Source of the DNA: an uncultured Prevotellaceae bacterium
Lineage (GTDB): Bacteria; Bacteroidota; Bacteroidia; Bacteroidales; Bacteroidaceae
Assembly: GCA_905202115.1 (NCBI GenBank)
Contig: CAJKQZ010000045.1
Span: 1-14,985 of the forward strand
DNA: 14,985 nucleotides
Direction: 5' to 3'
Below the pieces are notes generated by a model, which made no database searches, had not been told where the DNA came from, and saw only the letters and a program-made list of their open reading frames with translations. Positions 13,743-14,985 of the stretch are shown here, in pieces; the stretch's first letter is position 1; every line of letters begins with the position of its first letter. A program made the translations under genes and the position numbers.

Positions 13743-14866
13743 ATATAAAGGCTGTCTTTCTTCTTATTGCGGCTTCTTTCCTGCATTTGTTCGCTGCGGC
13801 AGACGATGTGACGCCCCGCAAAGGCGGTGTGGCATACATACCGGCCGACAGTGTGTCGGTTGAAGACGTGTTTTTCTCGCGCCTTTTGAGCGAATACATG
13901 GGCGACGACTCTACAATGCGTGCCAGGCCGGTTGCGCTTACGGAGGAGTCGCGTGCCGCACTTGTGGCCGACAGTGTGGCATGGAACAGAGACGTTGCCG
14001 CGAACCTCACGCTGTGGGGAGAAACGTCGGTTCCGGCTATCGACAACATGTACACCGCCGCTCGCATGTTTCTCGTCGACCCGTCATACAGATATGCCGA
14101 CATGGTGGAACGCACTCTTTACAACGGTGTCCTGGCAGGGCTTGATTCCACGGCCGACGCGGTGTCGCGACGCAATGCCGCGCAGGCTGTGCTCGATGCG
14201 GTGGGAATGACTTACGCCGCGTCGGGCTCCGATGTCTACATAAATCTTTTTTACCGCAACAAAGCTTATGTACGCAACGATTCTGTCGATATGGTGATTC
14301 TCCAGAACACGAGTTCGCCGTGGAAAGGCGATGTATTCTTTGCCATGAAGTTCGAATCGCCCGCCCAGTACATGCGTTTGCATATCAGGTTGCCGGGGTG
14401 GTTGCGCGGTGAGGTTTCGCAGGGGGGCAGATACATTTTCGACAAGACAAGGGAGTTCTATCAGGTGATGGTAAACGGCTCGCCGTTGACGGTGCGCGCA
14501 GTCGACGGCTATATCGTGCTCGACCGTGTGTGGAAAAGCGACGATGTGGTGCGTATCTCCATGAAAACGCCGGTTAGGCGCATACGCGAGAATTCCGCCT
14601 CGGGCAAGGGGAGGTTTGCATTGCAGCGAGGACCGATAGTCTACGCCTACTGCGGCAACGAGACTTCGAGATTTTTCCGTGCCTCCGATGCTGTGGGAAC
14701 GTCGTACGACAATGAAGTGCTGCATACCAATATGCTTGTGGCGAAGATTTACAGTTCGCGCACCCCCGGCAACGAAACACCGTGGGACTGCTATCTTTTG
14801 CCTTATTACGTGCTTCCGTCGGCCAAAGGTTCGGAGAAAAGCGTGTGGCTCGACGAGATAGAGTGA
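13739..14866 (+). CDS. Secreted GH127-like protein lacking most of the catalytic barrel; probable pseudoenzyme
   Basis: The 375-residue precursor has a signal peptide (about 1-20). From about residue 90 it follows the GH127 (DUF1680, beta-L-arabinofuranosidase) family: a GETSVPAIDNMYTAARMFL segment matching the family ETCA...NWRMFL region, then YADMVERTLYNGVLAGLD (119-136), DVYINLFY (165-172), LHIRLPGW (214-221) and GRFALQRGPIVYAY (291-304), the family beta-sandwich segments. Active members are usually 600 residues or more. Here most of the N-terminal alpha/alpha barrel is missing, the zinc-ligand cysteine of ETC is Ser97, and the stretch with the family's Cys-Cys pair, including the nucleophile, is deleted between about 137 and 146. 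Hydrolysis is therefore unlikely; binding or a decayed gene are the options. The frame is intact. The ATG overlaps the repair gene's TGA (ATGA). Confidence 0.82.
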   Translation: MNIKAVFLLIAASFLHLFAAADDVTPRKGGVAYIPADSVSVEDVFFSRLLSEYMGDDSTMRARPVALTEESRAALVADSVAWNRDVAANLTLWGETSVPAIDNMYTAARMFLVDPSYRYADMVERTLYNGVLAGLDSTADAVSRRNAAQAVLDAVGMTYAASGSDVYINLFYRNKAYVRNDSVDMVILQNTSSPWKGDVFFAMKFESPAQYMRLHIRLPGWLRGEVSQGGRYIFDKTREFYQVMVNGSPLTVRAVDGYIVLDRVWKSDDVVRISMKTPVRRIRENSASGKGRFALQRGPIVYAYCGNETSRFFRASDAVGTSYDNEVLHTNMLVAKIYSSRTPGNETPWDCYLLPYYVLPSAKGSEKSVWLDEIE

Positions 14867-14880
14867 TTCCCCTGTTTCAG

Positions 14881-14985
14881 GAAAATGCGGTTTTGCGGAA
14901 AATGGACATGCGGATATTTTATCCGGAATTTTACTCCGCACGAAAAAAAATATTTTTTTTACATGGTAAAAAACTTCCCGCAGGA
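14881..14985 (+). repeat. Interspersed repeat copy R5, truncated by the window edge
   Basis: The left arm begins 15 bp after the stop of the GH127-like gene and runs off the window end at CTTCCCGCAGGA. It contains the hairpin CGGAT-atttt-ATCCG (14911-14925), the A8-TA-T8 tract (14943-14960) and the GTAAAAAACTTCCCGCAG segment. It aligns with the left half of R2 without gaps. In the same frame as the heptad block it is open from an ATG at 14885 to the end of the window (starting MRFCGKWTCGYFIRNF). Its small hairpin may also terminate transcription of the preceding gene. Confidence 0.87.

Noticed and set aside
9545..14866. A complete polysaccharide-utilisation locus
   Set aside because: Two glycosidase-type proteins and a hydrolase are present, but no SusC/SusD pair, surface-binding lipoprotein set or regulator is in the window.
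1..14985. CRISPR-like array
   Set aside because: The repeated units are either dispersed kilobases apart or directly tandem without spacers, and no cas gene is present.

Overview
The window looks like a chromosomal segment of a Bacteroidales bacterium (phylum Bacteroidota). The evidence is a long NusB of about 306 residues followed by yajC, a YbbR-domain gene and coaE; promoters of the Bacteroidota type (TTTG, about 20 bp, then TAnnTTTG); few Shine-Dalgarno sites; and secreted glycosidases of gut-polysaccharide type. I cannot place it below the order. There are 12 well-supported protein genes and no tRNA, rRNA, CRISPR array or transposase gene.

Layout. 237-2252 (minus): ychF then lgt, a housekeeping pair 66 bp apart. 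2886-4535 (plus): a fused permease/ATPase ABC half-transporter, followed by two hairpin terminators. 4815-5978 (minus): nagA, converging on it. 6546-9522 (plus): nusB-yajC-ybbR-coaE, covering transcription antitermination, Sec translocon accessory, envelope protein and CoA synthesis; ybbR and coaE overlap. 9545-11041 (minus): a secreted GH29 alpha-L-fucosidase, tail to tail with coaE. 11639-14866 (plus): a secreted two-domain alpha/beta hydrolase, an AlkD-like DNA alkylation-repair glycosylase, and a secreted, strongly shortened GH127-like protein whose start overlaps the repair gene's stop (ATGA). The fucosidase, hydrolase and GH127-like protein suggest glycan scavenging, but no SusC/SusD pair or sensor is present, so this is not a complete polysaccharide-utilisation locus.

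The most striking content is non-genic. Five copies of one interspersed repeat (about 240 bp when complete) occur in 15 kb: at both window edges (1-133 and 14881-14985) and in each of the three long divergent intergenic regions (2446-2688, 6135-6366, 11222-11456). Each complete copy has an A-run/T-run near-palindrome, a nearly invariant block of three tandem 21-bp units, a 42-bp perfect-arm palindrome spanning units 2 and 3, and a conserved right end. One reading frame runs through the block as three heptads (IENTREI, IENMSEI, IQNISDI). Two copies keep an 81-nt ORF with the same stop; in the third the palindrome loop looks flipped, which creates a premature stop. No mobile-element gene is nearby. 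Both window ends lie inside the repeat, as expected if an assembly broke on a multi-copy sequence.
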